This document shows, in pieces, positions 62,244-64,000 of a stretch of DNA of 64,000 nt. The notes under the pieces were generated by a model. The model was not told the origin of the DNA. It was given only the letters and a program-made list of their open reading frames with translations, and did not search any database. Source of the DNA: Pseudomonas sp. BCA17 (lineage in GTDB: Bacteria; Pseudomonadota; Gammaproteobacteria; Pseudomonadales; Pseudomonadaceae). The stretch's first letter is position 1. Each line of letters opens with the position of its first letter. The stretch covers positions 1,240,001-1,304,000 of the forward strand of contig NZ_SGWI01000001.1 of assembly GCF_004519405.1 (NCBI RefSeq). Direction: 5' to 3'. The position numbers and the translations under genes were made by a program.

Positions 62244-64000
62244 TACTCCGAATCTGGGCGACCACGCCGGGAAACCGCTTGCGCGAGAAACTCAGCGAAC
62301 TGGGCGACGGGCATCGAGCCCAGGTCAGCACCTTCACGAGTACGCACAGCGACAGTCTGCATCTCGACTTCCCGATCTCCAATAACCAAAAGATAGGGAA
62401 CCTTGAGCAAAGTATGCTCACGGATTTTAAAGCCGATCTTTTCATTTCTCAAGTCGGACTTGGCACGAAATCCGCTTTCGTTGAGAGTTTTTTCAACTTC
62501 AGCGGCGAAATCCGCCTGTTTATCAGTGATATTCATGATCACTGCCTGGGTCGGAGCCAGCCACGCAGGGAATGCACCCTCGTAGTGCTCGATCAGGATA
62601 CCGACGAACCGCTCGAACGAGCCGAGGATCGCCCGATGCAACATAACCGGGTGTTTACGGCTGTTGTCTTCGGAGACGTATTCGGCGCCCAAACGGATCG
62701 GGAGGTTAAAATCGAGCTGCAGGGTACCACACTGCCAGACGCGACCAAGGCAATCTTTCAGCGAAAATTCGATCTTCGGACCGTAGAAAGCGCCCTCACC
62801 CGGCTGCAGGTCGTACGCAAGCCCCGCACTGTCCAGCGCTGCGGCCAATGCAGCTTCGGCGCGATCCCACAGCTCATCGGAGCCGACACGTTTTTCCGGA
62901 CGAGTGGACAGCTTCATCTCGACTTCGGTAAAGCCGAAATCTCGATAAACGTCCATGGTCAGCTTGATGAACGCGGCGGATTCAGCCTGCATCTGCTCTT
63001 CGGTGCAGAAGATATGGGCGTCGTCCTGGGTGAAGCCACGCACACGCATGATGCCGTGCAACGCACCCGATGGCTCGTTACGGTGGCAGGCACCGAATTC
63101 GGCCAGGCGCATCGGCAGCTCGCGGTAGCTCTTCAGGCCCTGGTTGAACACCTGCACGTGGCAAGGGCAGTTCATCGGCTTGATGGCGTAGTCGCGGTTT
63201 TCCGACTGGGTGGTGAACATGTTGTCGGCGTAGTTGGCCCAGTGCCCGGATTTCTCCCACAGGCTGCGATCAACGACCTGAGGCGTCTTGATCTCCAGGT
63301 AGCCGTTTTCGCGTTGAACCTTGCGCATGTACTGCTCGAGCACTTGATACAGGGTCCAGCCGTTCGGGTGCCAGAACACCATGCCCGGAGCCTCTTCCTG
63401 GAGGTGGAACAGGTTCAGGCGCTTGCCGATCTTGCGGTGATCGCGCTTTTCAGCTTCTTCGATGCGCTGGATGTAGGCCGCCAGTTGTTTCTTGTCAGCC
63501 CATGCAGTGCCGTAGATCCGCTGCAGTTGCTCGTTCTTCGCATCACCGCGCCAGTAGGCACCGGACAGCTTGGTCAGCTTGAACGATTTGAGGAAGCGCG
63601 TGTTCGGCACGTGCGGACCACGGCACATGTCGACATATTCTTCGTGGTAGTACAGGCCCATCGCCTGCTCGTCCGGCATGTCTTCCACCAGACGCAGCTT
63701 GTAGTCCTCACCACGAGCGGTGAAGACGTCGATCACTTCGGCGCGCGGCGTAACCTTCTTGATCACGTCGTAATCTTTTTCGATCAGCGCATGCATGCGC
63801 TGCTCGATGGCCGCGAGGTCGTCCGGAGTGAAAGGACGCTCGTAGGCGATATCGTAATAAAAGCCTTCTTCGATGACCGGGCCGATCACCATTTTCGCCG
63901 TCGGGTACAACTGCTTAACCGCATGGCCAATCAAGTGCGCGCAAGAGTGGCGAATGATCTCCAGCCCCTCCTGATCCTTGGGCGTGATGATTTGCAGGCT
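62243..64000 (-). CDS. thrS: Threonyl-tRNA synthetase (5' end outside window)
   Basis: 585 residues are visible; the frame is open at the window edge and about 55 N-terminal residues (most of the TGS domain) are missing. The editing domain begins the visible part ([29 protein letters not shown]; HxxxH-type zinc site region). The class II core has [28 protein letters not shown] and [19 protein letters not shown]. The C-terminal anticodon-binding domain is [20 protein letters not shown]. Confidence 0.98.
   Translation of the reverse strand, partial: SLQIITPKDQEGLEIIRHSCAHLIGHAVKQLYPTAKMVIGPVIEEGFYYDIAYERPFTPDDLAAIEQRMHALIEKDYDVIKKVTPRAEVIDVFTARGEDYKLRLVEDMPDEQAMGLYYHEEYVDMCRGPHVPNTRFLKSFKLTKLSGAYWRGDAKNEQLQRIYGTAWADKKQLAAYIQRIEEAEKRDHRKIGKRLNLFHLQEEAPGMVFWHPNGWTLYQVLEQYMRKVQRENGYLEIKTPQVVDRSLWEKSGHWANYADNMFTTQSENRDYAIKPMNCPCHVQVFNQGLKSYRELPMRLAEFGACHRNEPSGALHGIMRVRGFTQDDAHIFCTEEQMQAESAAFIKLTMDVYRDFGFTEVEMKLSTRPEKRVGSDELWDRAEAALAAALDSAGLAYDLQPGEGAFYGPKIEFSLKDCLGRVWQCGTLQLDFNLPIRLGAEYVSEDNSRKHPVMLHRAILGSFERFVGILIEHYEGAFPAWLAPTQAVIMNITDKQADFAAEVEKTLNESGFRAKSDLRNEKIGFKIREHTLLKVPYLLVIGDREVEMQTVAVRTREGADLGSMPVAQFAEFLAQAVSRRGRPDSE

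Overview
The window looks like a chromosomal segment of a Pseudomonas of the fluorescens type. The right end carries the conserved minus-strand block thrS-infC-rpmI-rplT-pheS-pheT-ihfA-merR-like gene followed by tRNA-Pro(GGG), with the infC non-AUG (ATT) start. Composition is GC-rich with Pseudomonas-like codon use. The left and middle parts are accessory and dominated by iron or metal handling and by surface adhesion.

Layout. 0-6 kb: the end of an aldehyde dehydrogenase gene, a flavin-nucleotide-binding protein, two overlapping LysR regulators, a glutathione S-transferase and the FetAB iron-export ABC pair. 6-20.6 kb: a chaperone-usher fimbrial locus wrapped around a phosphorelay. It holds a degenerate receiver, chaperone, tip adhesin, hybrid kinase, receiver-EAL phosphodiesterase, hybrid kinase with Hpt, LuxR-type response regulator, pilin, second chaperone and usher. 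The order resembles the Pvr/Rcs (Roc)-Cup fimbrial systems of P. aeruginosa. Three near-identical RcsB-box-like inverted repeats sit at one fixed distance from a -10-like hexamer. 20.8-24.4 kb: a fecBCDE-type ferric citrate importer. 24.9-26.2 kb: a DctA dicarboxylate symporter. 26.3-33.4 kb: a tightly packed six-gene operon joining a TonB-dependent receptor to a polar-amino-acid ABC importer, a flavin amine oxidase and a RidA imine hydrolase. 33.4-36.3 kb: an AT-rich gap, a chemoreceptor and a GAF protein with less GC-biased sequence.

36.3-56.4 kb is the most interesting region: an NRPS-independent siderophore locus that I cannot match to a described product. It encodes a short SbnI-like serine-kinase-type protein, a CitE/HpcH-type lyase, an SbnH-like PLP decarboxylase, an SbnA-like synthase, an octopine/nopaline-type dehydrogenase where staphyloferrin B loci have SbnB, one IucA/IucC synthetase, an MFS exporter and a class V aminotransferase-like enzyme. 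It also carries its own FecI/FecR pair, two paralogous TonB receptors (only one with an STN signalling domain) and a complete periplasmic-binding ABC importer. Both receptor genes are preceded by the same element (TGATACTTTTTC, 5 nt, TCGACTGGC). This is a good candidate for the promoter read by the locus's own ECF sigma factor. Fur-box-like sites lie before fecI and before receptor 1.

Model (inference): phosphoserine plus glutamate gives an opine-like intermediate via SbnA. The opine dehydrogenase cleaves it oxidatively to 2,3-diaminopropionate plus 2-oxoglutarate. The NIS synthetase and SbnH-like decarboxylase assemble a citrate-type carboxylate siderophore, the MFS protein exports it, and the receptors and ABC system bring the ferric form back while signalling through FecR/FecI.
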